NCBI RefSeq assembly: GCF_913062725.1
Contig: NZ_CAJXWY010000011.1
Location: forward strand, 1-64,000
DNA length: 64,000 bases
Direction: 5' to 3'
Origin: an uncultured Thiohalocapsa sp.
GTDB taxonomy: Bacteria > Pseudomonadota > Gammaproteobacteria > Chromatiales > Chromatiaceae
How positions within the stretch are numbered: the first letter of the stretch is position 1; each line of letters begins with the position of its first letter. The position numbers and the translations under genes were made by a program. The notes beneath the pieces are model-generated. The model was not told where the DNA came from. It searched no databases and saw only the letters and a list, made by a program, of their open reading frames with translations. This document shows positions 36,735 to 45,517 of this stretch, piece after piece.

Positions 36735-39700
36735 ATGCCAACGACAGCAATCGAGTCTCCGCAACACACAACCCCCATCGTCGGTATCGGTGCCTCCGCT
36801 GGAGGGCTCGAGCCGCTCTGCGGACTCCTCTCGGCGTTGCCGGCGCTGCCGGGCGCCACTTTCATCGTCGTGATGCACCTCTCGCCCGATTACCACAGCG
36901 GGCTGGCGGCGATCCTCGGTCGACGAACGCGGATGCCGGTCACCGAGGTCCGCGGGCGCGTGGCGCTGCAGCCGGACCATGTCTACGTGAGCCCGCCGGA
37001 CCGCCGGCTCGAGGTCACGGACACGATGGTCAGCGCGGTGCCCTTCGCGCGGGCGGCTGAGCGACGTACCGCGGTGGACTTGCTGTTCCATTCCCTGGCC
37101 GCTCACCACGGCAACAGCTTCGCGGTGATTCTCTCCGGCGTCGGCGCAGACGGTGCCGTCGGCACCAAGGCCGTCAAGGAGGCGGGCGGCGTGATCCTGG
37201 TGCAGGATCCCGGCGAGGCCGAGTTCGATGGCATGCCGCGTGCCGCCATCGCCACCGCCGCCGCCGACCTGGTGTTACCGGTGGATGCACTTGCAGAACG
37301 GCTCGCGCTGCTACTTCGGGATCGGGACAGCCTCCGGCACCGGCCCGCCGCGCCGGAGGCACTGGCGGCGAACGAGCGGGCCGTGCTCGGACACATCATC
37401 GGCTATCTGAACGCCCGCACCGGCCATGACTTCTCCCACTACAAGCACGCCACGGTGCTGCGCCGCGTGCATCGTCGCATGCAGGTTCACGGCCTGCACT
37501 CGCTGCAGCAGTATCTCGACTTTCTGCGGGATACCGCCGAAGAGGCGCAGGGCCTGTTTCGGGATATGCTGATCTCGGTGACCGGCTTCTTCCGCGATGC
37601 ACCGGCCTGGGAGGCGCTGCGCCGGCAGGTGATCCCGAAGCTCTTCGACAACGGCTCGGCGGACGCGCCGCTGCGGATCTGGGTGCCGGGCTGCGCTTCC
37701 GGCGAGGAGGCCTACAGCCTGGCGATACTGCTGCTGGAAGCCGCGGCGCAACGCCAGGAGCCGAGGCGCATTCAGCTGTTCGCCAGCGATCTCGACGATC
37801 ACGCCCTGGCCATCGCCCGCGAAGGTCGCTACGGGCCCGCCATCGAGGCGGATGTCGGCGCCGAGCGGCTGAGTCGCTTCTTCGTGCGCGAGGACGCGCA
37901 CTATCAAATCAATCGCGAGCTGCGCGACACGGTGCTGTTTGCACACCACAGCCTGCTGCGCGATCCGCCCTTCGCGCGCCAGGATCTGATCTCCTGCCGT
38001 AACCTGCTGATCTATCTGGATCGGGAGCTGCAGGAACAAATCTTCGGCATCCTGCGCTATGCGTTGCGCCCCGGCGGTTATTTGTTTCTCGGCATCTCCG
38101 AGCATGCCGGGCGGGACTACTTCAACGTCCTCGACAAGGAGCACTGCATCTATGTGGCGCGGGAGCTCACCGGCCACGCCCTGCCACTGCTGCCCAACAT
38201 GCTGGCCGCCCAGCCGTTGCCCGCGCGCACCGGACCCGAGCCGCAGACCAGAGCGCAGGCCCGCGCGGGCCTGCCAGCCACGCACCAGACCATGCTCGAA
38301 GCACTCGCACCGCCCAGCATCCTCGTGGACGACCAACGTCGGGCCATCCATCTCTCCGAGACCGCCGGCCGCTACCTGGAACTGCCGCCGGGGCCGGTGG
38401 TGCAGGACATCACGCGCATCGTGCGCCGGGAGCTACAGGCCGAGCTGAGCGCCGCCCTGTATGCGGCCTTCGAGAAGCACGAGCACACCCTGTCCGCCTT
38501 CGTGCCCGTGCAGTTCAACGGCACGCCGCATGCGGTGGCCATGCTGGTGCAGCCGCGGCCCGTGCACGACGATGCGGAGCGCCTGGCCTTGGTGCTGTTC
38601 CTGGATGCCGGCGCGGCACGTCCCGCCGCCGCGCTGACCGACGAAACCGAAGTCTCACCGGCGGTGGTCCAGCGGCTGAAGGAAGAGCTCAGCGAGACGC
38701 ACTTGCGGTTGCATACAGCCCGCGACGAGTTCGAAGCCACCAACGAAGAACTGCGTGCAGCCAACGAAGAGCTGCAATCCCTGAACGAAGAGTACCGCTC
38801 CACGGCCGAGGAACTGGAAACGAGCAAGGAAGAGCTGCACAGCATCAACGAGGAACTGCAGACCCTCAATACCGAGCTCAAGAACAAGCTGGAGGAGGTT
38901 TCGCGCGCCCGCAACGATCTCGAGAACCTGATCATGGCGACCGAGATACCCACCCTGTTCCTCGACCGCGAACTGCGCATCAAGCGCTTCACCCCCCAGT
39001 TGGCGGAGCTCTTCAGCATCAAGGCCAGCGACGAGAACCGACCCATCCGAGACCTGCATCGGCGTGTCCGCTACGGCACGCTGGAGCAGGATGCGACGCG
39101 GGTGCTGCACGACCTGGCCCCCGTGGAGCGCGAGGTCACCACCGATCAGGGCCGCTGGTATTTGGCGCGTCTGCGACCCTATCGGACTGCTGATCACCAT
39201 ATCGACGGCGTCGTCGTCACCTTCGTCGACTTCACCGCACGCAAGGATACCGAGGACGCCCTGCGCCGCAGCCAGGAGCACTTGCGCGCCGTCCTGGAGC
39301 GGATGCCCTCCGCGGTTGTGATGGTCGATGCCAAGACTACGCACATCCGCTACATCAACAGCCGCGCGAACAAGCTCTACGGACGGGACTACACCGGCGT
39401 GGACTTCGCCGCCCATATCGAAGGGGTGCGGGCGCTGCGCCCCGACGGCAGCCCCTTCCCCTTCGAGGCGTTGCCGGTGACACGCTCCCTGCGCACCGGG
39501 GAGAGCGTATACGACGAGGAGATGCTGCTGCGGCATCAGGACGGCAGCACATTCTGGGTGTCCGTCAATACCGCGCCGCTGCGTGATGCGCAGGGGCAAA
39601 TCGACGCCATTATCTGCACCTTCGAGGATATCTCGGCGCGCCGCGAGGCCGAGGAGGCCCTGCGCGAGGCCAATCGTCAGAAGAACCGCTTCCTCGCGGT

Positions 39701-40763
39701 GCTCGGCCATGAGCTGCGCAACCCCCTCGCCGCCATCAGCACCACAGTCGAGGCACTGCGGTTGGAGAAACCCCTGGCGGAGCCCGTTGCGCAGTCCATC
39801 GGGATGATTGGGCGACAGGTGCAGCATCTGATGCGGCTGGTGGACGATCTGCTGAACCTGAGCCGGATCAGCCGTGGCAAGGTGGAGTTGCGCCGGCGCC
39901 CGATGGACCTCACCGAGAGCATCCGCGACGCCGTCGCCCAGGCGCAATCGGCCATCCAGGCGGGCTTCCAGCATCTGGCACTCGAGCTGCCCGACACGCC
40001 GTTGATGGTCGAGGGCGACCGCGAGCGCCTGACCCAGATCCTCTCCAATCTGTTGATGAATGCCGCACACTACACCGACCACGGCGGCACCATCACCCTG
40101 TCGGCGGCGACGGTCGGGGATCGCGTGCGCGTGCGCGTGCGCGATACCGGCATCGGCATCGCGGCAGAAGACCTGCCGCGGGTATTCGAACCCTTCACCC
40201 GCCTGGCGGAAGCACAGGCATGTCACCACGGTGGTCTCGGACTCGGCCTGGCGCTATCGCGGCAGCTGGCGGAACTGCACGGCGGCACACTGGTGGCACA
40301 CAGCGAGGGGCAAGGCCGCGGCAGTGAGCTGACCCTCAGCCTGCCGCCGCTCGCCGGTGACGGCACCGGCGCCGTCGATCCCAAGCCGCAGCGGGTGGCG
40401 CAGCCACGGCGACGGCGGGTGCTGGTGGTGGATGACCAGCCCGCCGTCGGTCAAGCCCTGGTCAGGTTGCTGAAGCTCTTGGGCCAAGACGTGCAGCTCG
40501 TCACCCGCGGCGGCGAAGTGCCGGCGGCGGTGGCGGCGTTCAAGCCGGCGCTGGTGATTCTCGATATCGGACTCCCGGATATCGACGGCGACGAGGTCGC
40601 CCGACGGCTACGCGATGCCTACGGCCCGGATGCCTTCCGGCTCGTGGCCCTGACGGGCTACGGCCAGGGGGCGGAGGCATCGGCCGCACCCACGCCCTTC
40701 GATCGCTACCTGCTGAAGCCCGCCGGCGTGGAGCAGATCAGGGCACTGCTGCGCGATTTCTAA
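36735..40763 (+). CDS. CheB-CheR-PAS-PAS-histidine kinase-receiver fusion
   Basis: 1342 residues. In order: a CheB methylesterase domain (about 15-200; GIGASAGGLEPL, LSGVGADGAVG), a CheR methyltransferase domain (about 215-490; VLRRVHRRMQVHGL, WVPGCASGEEAYSLA), a linker, a long Glu-rich coiled coil (about 650-735), two PAS domains (about 735-850 and 855-970), a HisKA domain (LGHELRNPLAAI, His near 992), HATPase (about 1095-1215) and a C-terminal receiver (VLVVDDQPAVG; Asp near 1275 in LDIGLPDIDG). No membrane helix is present. Such fusions are thought to join chemotaxis-type modification with phosphorelay signalling. No chemoreceptor or cheA gene is nearby. The ATG at 36735 is the first one before the CheB domain. 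Confidence 0.93.
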   Translation: MPTTAIESPQHTTPIVGIGASAGGLEPLCGLLSALPALPGATFIVVMHLSPDYHSGLAAILGRRTRMPVTEVRGRVALQPDHVYVSPPDRRLEVTDTMVSAVPFARAAERRTAVDLLFHSLAAHHGNSFAVILSGVGADGAVGTKAVKEAGGVILVQDPGEAEFDGMPRAAIATAAADLVLPVDALAERLALLLRDRDSLRHRPAAPEALAANERAVLGHIIGYLNARTGHDFSHYKHATVLRRVHRRMQVHGLHSLQQYLDFLRDTAEEAQGLFRDMLISVTGFFRDAPAWEALRRQVIPKLFDNGSADAPLRIWVPGCASGEEAYSLAILLLEAAAQRQEPRRIQLFASDLDDHALAIAREGRYGPAIEADVGAERLSRFFVREDAHYQINRELRDTVLFAHHSLLRDPPFARQDLISCRNLLIYLDRELQEQIFGILRYALRPGGYLFLGISEHAGRDYFNVLDKEHCIYVARELTGHALPLLPNMLAAQPLPARTGPEPQTRAQARAGLPATHQTMLEALAPPSILVDDQRRAIHLSETAGRYLELPPGPVVQDITRIVRRELQAELSAALYAAFEKHEHTLSAFVPVQFNGTPHAVAMLVQPRPVHDDAERLALVLFLDAGAARPAAALTDETEVSPAVVQRLKEELSETHLRLHTARDEFEATNEELRAANEELQSLNEEYRSTAEELETSKEELHSINEELQTLNTELKNKLEEVSRARNDLENLIMATEIPTLFLDRELRIKRFTPQLAELFSIKASDENRPIRDLHRRVRYGTLEQDATRVLHDLAPVEREVTTDQGRWYLARLRPYRTADHHIDGVVVTFVDFTARKDTEDALRRSQEHLRAVLERMPSAVVMVDAKTTHIRYINSRANKLYGRDYTGVDFAAHIEGVRALRPDGSPFPFEALPVTRSLRTGESVYDEEMLLRHQDGSTFWVSVNTAPLRDAQGQIDAIICTFEDISARREAEEALREANRQKNRFLAVLGHELRNPLAAISTTVEALRLEKPLAEPVAQSIGMIGRQVQHLMRLVDDLLNLSRISRGKVELRRRPMDLTESIRDAVAQAQSAIQAGFQHLALELPDTPLMVEGDRERLTQILSNLLMNAAHYTDHGGTITLSAATVGDRVRVRVRDTGIGIAAEDLPRVFEPFTRLAEAQACHHGGLGLGLALSRQLAELHGGTLVAHSEGQGRGSELTLSLPPLAGDGTGAVDPKPQRVAQPRRRRVLVVDDQPAVGQALVRLLKLLGQDVQLVTRGGEVPAAVAAFKPALVILDIGLPDIDGDEVARRLRDAYGPDAFRLVALTGYGQGAEASAAPTPFDRYLLKPAGVEQIRALLRDF

Positions 40764-40851
40764 ATGACTCTCCGGGCTGGCTCTGGGCTCGGATGCCGCG
40801 CCGGTATATCCAGGGCAGCCGCAGGCGCCGACAGCCGTGGTTGCGGCTGGC

Positions 40852-42489
40852 TCAGGGCAACGGCAGCTGCGGTGGGCGCCGGGCGGCGACGGCCTGCTCG
40901 AAGGCGTGACCCAGGGCGAGAAGACGCGCCTCGGAGAATGGCTCACCGACCAGGGACAGACCCAGGGGCAGACCGGCGTTGGTCCAGCCCATGGGCAGGG
41001 TCAGCTCCGGCAGGCCAGCCACCGACGCAACGTAGGCGGGCTGCAGCGGATCATCCGCATCGCAGTCGTAACTGCCATCGTAGTCGTGCAGCAGCGAGGA
41101 CGCCGGGCAGAGCATGGTGGGCAGCACCAGGGCATCGAGCGCCTGCTCGGCGAAAATATCGGCAATGGCGGCGCGCGCGGCCGGAAGGCCATTGGAGAGG
41201 ATGTGCAGATACTGCAGGTCGGCGAGTCCGGGGCTGCGCAGGGCCGCGCGATAGACGCCGAGCTGGCCGGAAGTCACCGGCGTCGGCGAGCCGGCGATGA
41301 GCGACGACTCGCTCATGCGCAGAAGCTCCTTCAGGCTGTGCGGCTTGCCCTGCTCGGTGTGCAGCAGATAGGCGTTCACCTGATCGCGGAATTCCGTCTC
41401 GATGAGGCGGTCCAGCATTTCGGCGCGGGCGTTCAGCACCCCGTCGGGCAGCGCCACCTCCACCAGCTCGGCTCCCTGGGCGCGCAGCAGCGCCTGGGCG
41501 CCGGCGAAGGCGCGGTCGACCTCGCCGTTCCCGCCGCGATAGTCCGCGGCAACGCCCAGGCGGACGCCGTCGAGGGTGGCCTCTGCCAGGCCGTCGGCAT
41601 AGTGGCCCGGACGCCCGGGCGGGTCGGCGGTGCGCGGATCCGATGGATCTTCGGCGGCCACCGCTTCCAGCGCCAGCGCGAGGTCGCGGACGCCGCGCGC
41701 GAGCAATCCGGTGACCTCGATGCTGAGCGCCGTGGGCACCACGCCGGCCCGGCTGGTGAGACCGAGGCTGGGGCGCAGGCCCGCCAGCGCCGACACCGCC
41801 GCAGGCCCGCGCACGCCGCCGACGGTATCGGTACCCACCGCCAGCATGCCCAGGCTCGCCGCCACGGCGGCACCGTCGCCGGCCAGGGATGGGGCGCGGC
41901 GCCTGTTGTACGGGTTGCTGGTCTGGCCGCCGGCGGAGCTGTAGCCGGGCCGGCCGGCGGCGAGCCCGAGCTCGCTCAGATTCGCCTTGGCGAGGATCAC
42001 CGCCCCGGCCGCGCGTAAACGCGCCACCACGAAGGCATCGCGCAGCGGCTCGTGGCCGCGCAGCGCAGCCGACCCCGCCGTGGTGGACAGCGCCAGGGTG
42101 TCCAGATCGTCGCGGACGATGACGGGAATGCCGTGCAGGGGCCCCCGCGCACCGGCGGCGGCGCGCTCGGCATCCAGCGCGGCGGCGTCATCGGCGGCGC
42201 GCGGATTGACGGCGATGAGGCTGTTCAGTCGCGGTCCCGCCCGGTCCAGGGCTTCGATGCGCGCCAGATAAGCCCGTGTCAGCGCCTCGGCGGTGAGCAC
42301 ACCCGCGGCGAAGGCCGCCTGCACCGAGGCGATGTCCGCCTCCACCACGTCGAAGGCCGTCGGCGGGCGCTCGTCCGCGGGCGGCTGCGGTGGCGCGGCG
42401 GACACGGCCGCCGCGGCGGCGCCGAGCCAGACGGCGGCGCAGTGCGCCGCCAGCGGCCACCGCCGGGCCGTATGCGCTCGATGAGTCAT
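40852..42489 (-). CDS. Secreted amidase-fold protein lacking the catalytic triad
   Basis: 545 residues with a signal peptide (cleavage near Ala32) and a full-length amidase-signature domain. The fold is evident: LHGIPVIVRDDLDT, AVGTDTVGGVRGPAA, and a conserved C-terminal region (PELTLPMGWTNAGLPLGL). The three catalytic positions are all altered: the Lys of 'GIPvgvKD' is Arg126, the cis-Ser of the 'GGSSGGS' loop is replaced in SLAGDG (201-206), and the nucleophile of 'GTDTGGS' is Gly225. It therefore should not hydrolyse amides by the known Ser-Ser-Lys route. It may bind amide-like ligands in the periplasm. The frame is intact with normal codon bias, so it looks maintained. Confidence 0.85.
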   Translation of the reverse strand: MTHRAHTARRWPLAAHCAAVWLGAAAAAVSAAPPQPPADERPPTAFDVVEADIASVQAAFAAGVLTAEALTRAYLARIEALDRAGPRLNSLIAVNPRAADDAAALDAERAAAGARGPLHGIPVIVRDDLDTLALSTTAGSAALRGHEPLRDAFVVARLRAAGAVILAKANLSELGLAAGRPGYSSAGGQTSNPYNRRRAPSLAGDGAAVAASLGMLAVGTDTVGGVRGPAAVSALAGLRPSLGLTSRAGVVPTALSIEVTGLLARGVRDLALALEAVAAEDPSDPRTADPPGRPGHYADGLAEATLDGVRLGVAADYRGGNGEVDRAFAGAQALLRAQGAELVEVALPDGVLNARAEMLDRLIETEFRDQVNAYLLHTEQGKPHSLKELLRMSESSLIAGSPTPVTSGQLGVYRAALRSPGLADLQYLHILSNGLPAARAAIADIFAEQALDALVLPTMLCPASSLLHDYDGSYDCDADDPLQPAYVASVAGLPELTLPMGWTNAGLPLGLSLVGEPFSEARLLALGHAFEQAVAARRPPQLPLP

Positions 42490-42648
42490 TGTTCGATTCC
42501 CCCAGCCCGCGCCGGAGCATACCCCAAGCCAGCGGTGGCTGGTACGGCCGGGGCGAAGCAGCCAAGGTGGCCATGGCCTTCGGCGTTTCGACGGCGGTGT
42601 TGTTGCAAACAGCCCCGAGGCGGACCCGGCACCCGGGCGGATGTGCCA

Positions 42649-44064
42649 TTACACCGCCGCCGTCAGCAGTCCGTAGCGCGCCTGCGGCCAGGGCAGCGGC
42701 AGCCGTACCCGCCAACCGTCCCCCGGCGCCGTGGTCAGGGGTGCGCCGTCGGGCCCGAGCATCGCCTCGAGCCGCCAGCGCCGCAGGCCTGCCGGCGTGA
42801 CCAGCTCCAGGTCGTCGCCGACGGCGAATCGATTCTTCACCGCCACCTCCACCAGCCCGGTGGCCGTGTCCGGGCCGATCACTTCGCCGACGAAGATGCG
42901 GCGTCGACTGCGAGACGCGCCGTCGCTGTAGTTTTGGGCCGCCGAGCCCGCCTGGCGGCGATAGAAGCCGTCGGTGTAGCCGCGGTTGGCCAGCGCCTCC
43001 AGCTCCTCGAGCAGCTCCCGGCGGAAAGGCCTTCCGGCGGCGGCATCATCGATGGCCTGGCGATAGACGCGGGTGGTGCGGGCCGCGTAGTAATGCGACT
43101 TGGTGCGGCCTTCGATCTTGAGGCAGTCGATGCCCAGGGCGCTGAGCGCCGCGACATGCTGCACGGCGCGCAGGTCTTTGGCATTGAGCACATAGGTGCC
43201 CTGCTCGTCCTCGAACACCGGCATGTACTCGCCCGGGCGGCGGGCTTCTTCGAGCAGCCAGACCTCATCGGCGGCGGGATGGCGGTGCCCGGCAGCCGCC
43301 GGCTCGGCGGCCAGCAGGTCCGCGGCATCGATGGGCCGCGCTCTGGGGTCTGACTCTGTGCTGTCCGATGCCGCCGGCTGCGCCAGTCGGTACTCCCAGC
43401 GACAGGCGTTGGTGCAGGTCCCCTGGTTCGCGTCGCGGTGATTGAAATAGCCCGAGAGCAGACAGCGGCCCGAGTAAGCGATGCAGACGGCGCCGTGCAC
43501 GAAGACCTCCAGCTCCATGTCCGGGCAGGCGTCGCGGATCTCGGTGATCTCCTGCAGCGAGAGCTCCCGCGACAGGATCACCCGCGCGATGCCCTGGCGC
43601 TGCCAGAAGCGCACCGCCGCGGCGTTGGTGGTGTTGGCCTGCACCGACAGGTGCACGGGCAGCTCGGGCCAGCGCTCGCGCACCAGCAGGATCAGCCCCG
43701 GATCGGCCATGATGACCGCATCCGGCCCCAGCGCCACCACCGGTGCCATGTCCTCGAGGAAGGTCTTGAGCTTGGCGCCGTGTGGCAGCGCGTTGGCGGC
43801 GAGGTAGAAGCGCCGGCCCCGCCGGTGGGCCGTGTCGATGCCGCGGGCGAGCGTGGCCAGATCGAACGCGTTGTTGCGCACCCGCAGGCTGTAGCGCGGC
43901 ACACCGGCATACACGGCATCAGCGCCGTAGGCGAGCGCATACTCGAGGGCACGCAGTGTGCCGGCCGGGGCCAGCAGCTCGGGCCGGCGTGGTGCGGTGG
44001 CCACAGCCGGTCCGGCGCCGTGGCGCTGCGCCGCCGCCATGCCCGGCGCCGCCCCATGCCCCAT
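42649..44064 (-). CDS. U32 peptidase-family protein, TrhP (YegQ)-like tRNA hydroxylation factor
   Basis: 471 residues from the ATG at 44064. It has the U32 signature ELEVFVHGAVCIAYSGRCLL, then HRDANQGTCTNACRWEY with the Cys set that binds an iron-sulfur cluster in this family. The N-terminal TIM-barrel part begins PELLAPAGTLRALEYALAYG. YegQ/TrhP proteins take part in prephenate-dependent 5-hydroxyuridine formation at the tRNA wobble position rather than in proteolysis. A C-terminal beta domain (about 390-471) is present. The start codon is one base after the stop of the ChaN-PDZ gene, so the two are an operon; a functional link is not obvious. Confidence 0.85.
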   Translation of the reverse strand: MGHGAAPGMAAAQRHGAGPAVATAPRRPELLAPAGTLRALEYALAYGADAVYAGVPRYSLRVRNNAFDLATLARGIDTAHRRGRRFYLAANALPHGAKLKTFLEDMAPVVALGPDAVIMADPGLILLVRERWPELPVHLSVQANTTNAAAVRFWQRQGIARVILSRELSLQEITEIRDACPDMELEVFVHGAVCIAYSGRCLLSGYFNHRDANQGTCTNACRWEYRLAQPAASDSTESDPRARPIDAADLLAAEPAAAGHRHPAADEVWLLEEARRPGEYMPVFEDEQGTYVLNAKDLRAVQHVAALSALGIDCLKIEGRTKSHYYAARTTRVYRQAIDDAAAGRPFRRELLEELEALANRGYTDGFYRRQAGSAAQNYSDGASRSRRRIFVGEVIGPDTATGLVEVAVKNRFAVGDDLELVTPAGLRRWRLEAMLGPDGAPLTTAPGDGWRVRLPLPWPQARYGLLTAAV

Positions 44065-44065
44065 G

Positions 44066-45250
44066 TCAGTGGAGCTCCACATCGAAGGTGAGGCGCTCGC
44101 TGCCACCCACCAGCTTCTTGCGCAGCACTTCCACCGGCAGCTTGTCCCCGGGGCGGCTGTCCATCAGGGCGATGCGGATATCGGCGTAGCTGTTGATGGC
44201 GCTGTCACCGACGCTGACGATGCGATCCCCCGCCTCGACACCGGCCGCCTCGGCACCACTGTCTGCGCTGAAGCCCTCGACGCCGAGGCCCTCGCCGTCG
44301 GCCTCGGCGTCGAGCATGACGCCGAGCAGACCGGTGTCCGGCAGATCGACCCGCTGCGGATAGAGGATGAAGTCCGCGAGCGCCGGGTCGAAGGGGCGCA
44401 TGCTGCCGCTCACCACCGTCGCCGCCGGCACATCCAGACGCCGTGCCACCCGGCTGGGGATGCCGTGGCCGTACTCCACGTGGCCGGTGCCGGCGAGCAC
44501 CACCAGGGTCTTGTCCGGGTGCCGGCGCAGATACTCGGCGGCGCGTGCCGCCATCCCCTCGTCCCAGAGCAGCTGCACGTCCAGGAAGTGCTCGAAGTCG
44601 GCGTCGTCATCCTTGGGATGCATGGCGAACACGGCCTCGATGCGCTCGCGGTAGGCCGCATTGTCGCGGTCGATGTCCGCCGGGATCTGCGCCGCATGCT
44701 CCGGGCTCAAGGACTCGATGCCGCCGTCACCGGCCTGATCCGTGATCTCTTTCGGCAGGTTCAGCGCGATGAGCGGGATGCCGTGCTCGCGCGCGAAGCG
44801 CAGGATGGGGCGGTAGAGCCGATAGTCGAAGCGCCAGCGGGTGAAATACTCGGTGCGCTTGAGCAGCTCAGACTCGCTGATCTCACCGGCGACGAAGGCA
44901 TCCAGCGCCGCCTGGAAGGGCTGCTGGAAGAACTCCATGCCGATGGCAACGTTGCGCCCCTGCTCGTGCAGGCCGCGGATGATGCGCAGCTGATTCAGGT
45001 GGTCCTCGTAGCGGTCGTGCGACTCGCCGACATAGACGACACGCGTGTCGCCGAGCCCCGCCAGCAGGTCGTCGATACCGGCGACGCGGGCGGTCTCGAC
45101 CACCGCGGTTGCGGTGTCGTGGATCTCGTCCTGACCGGGCAGCATGCCTGTGGCCGGGGTCTCGGTATCCGCAGCGCTCGCGGCCGCCGCGGCCAGGGTC
45201 GCGAGCAGCAGCACGGGGACGAATAAAACAGTGAAGACGGATTGGATCAT
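44066..45250 (-). CDS. ChaN-type haem-binding/TIKI-fold protein with PDZ domain
   Basis: 394 residues from the ATG at 45250. A signal peptide (VLLLATLAAAAASA) leads to a ChaN/DUF399 domain (about 45-290) with VVYVGESHDRYEDHLNQLRI and LAGTGHVEYGHGIPSRVARR, the two signature segments. A PDZ domain (about 305-394) ends the protein (DSGAEAAGVEAGDRIVSVGD). ChaN proteins bind haem and are often iron-regulated; the related TIKI fold includes metalloproteases, and which activity applies here is unclear. A longer upstream frame is Arg/Pro-rich and overlaps the divergent peptidase gene, so the shorter start is preferred. It is followed by the U32 gene. Confidence 0.85.
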   Translation of the reverse strand: MIQSVFTVLFVPVLLLATLAAAAASAADTETPATGMLPGQDEIHDTATAVVETARVAGIDDLLAGLGDTRVVYVGESHDRYEDHLNQLRIIRGLHEQGRNVAIGMEFFQQPFQAALDAFVAGEISESELLKRTEYFTRWRFDYRLYRPILRFAREHGIPLIALNLPKEITDQAGDGGIESLSPEHAAQIPADIDRDNAAYRERIEAVFAMHPKDDDADFEHFLDVQLLWDEGMAARAAEYLRRHPDKTLVVLAGTGHVEYGHGIPSRVARRLDVPAATVVSGSMRPFDPALADFILYPQRVDLPDTGLLGVMLDAEADGEGLGVEGFSADSGAEAAGVEAGDRIVSVGDSAINSYADIRIALMDSRPGDKLPVEVLRKKLVGGSERLTFDVELH

Positions 45251-45517
45251 GGCACCTGCTGTGATTGTCTGAGTGAGAACGCCATTATGGGGTCGCGGCG
45301 AGCCGTCGTCCCGGGCGCGTCCCGACGCGGTGCGCCGCCAGCCCGGACACGGCGGGCGCCAGCGCCGGGCAACGCTGGCCGGCACTGCCGCGCGATCCGG
45401 CGTTGAGCAATTGTCGGGGCGGTCGGCAGCCGCCACCCAGCCCGCAACAACCGAGAAACCCGGATGCGATGGGTCTGGACCACGCCAGCCCACCGCCGAA
45501 GCAACCACGGAGCGACC

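Noticed and set aside
43438-44091. Plus-strand frame over the U32 gene
   Set aside because: Antisense shadow of a gene with clear U32 motifs.
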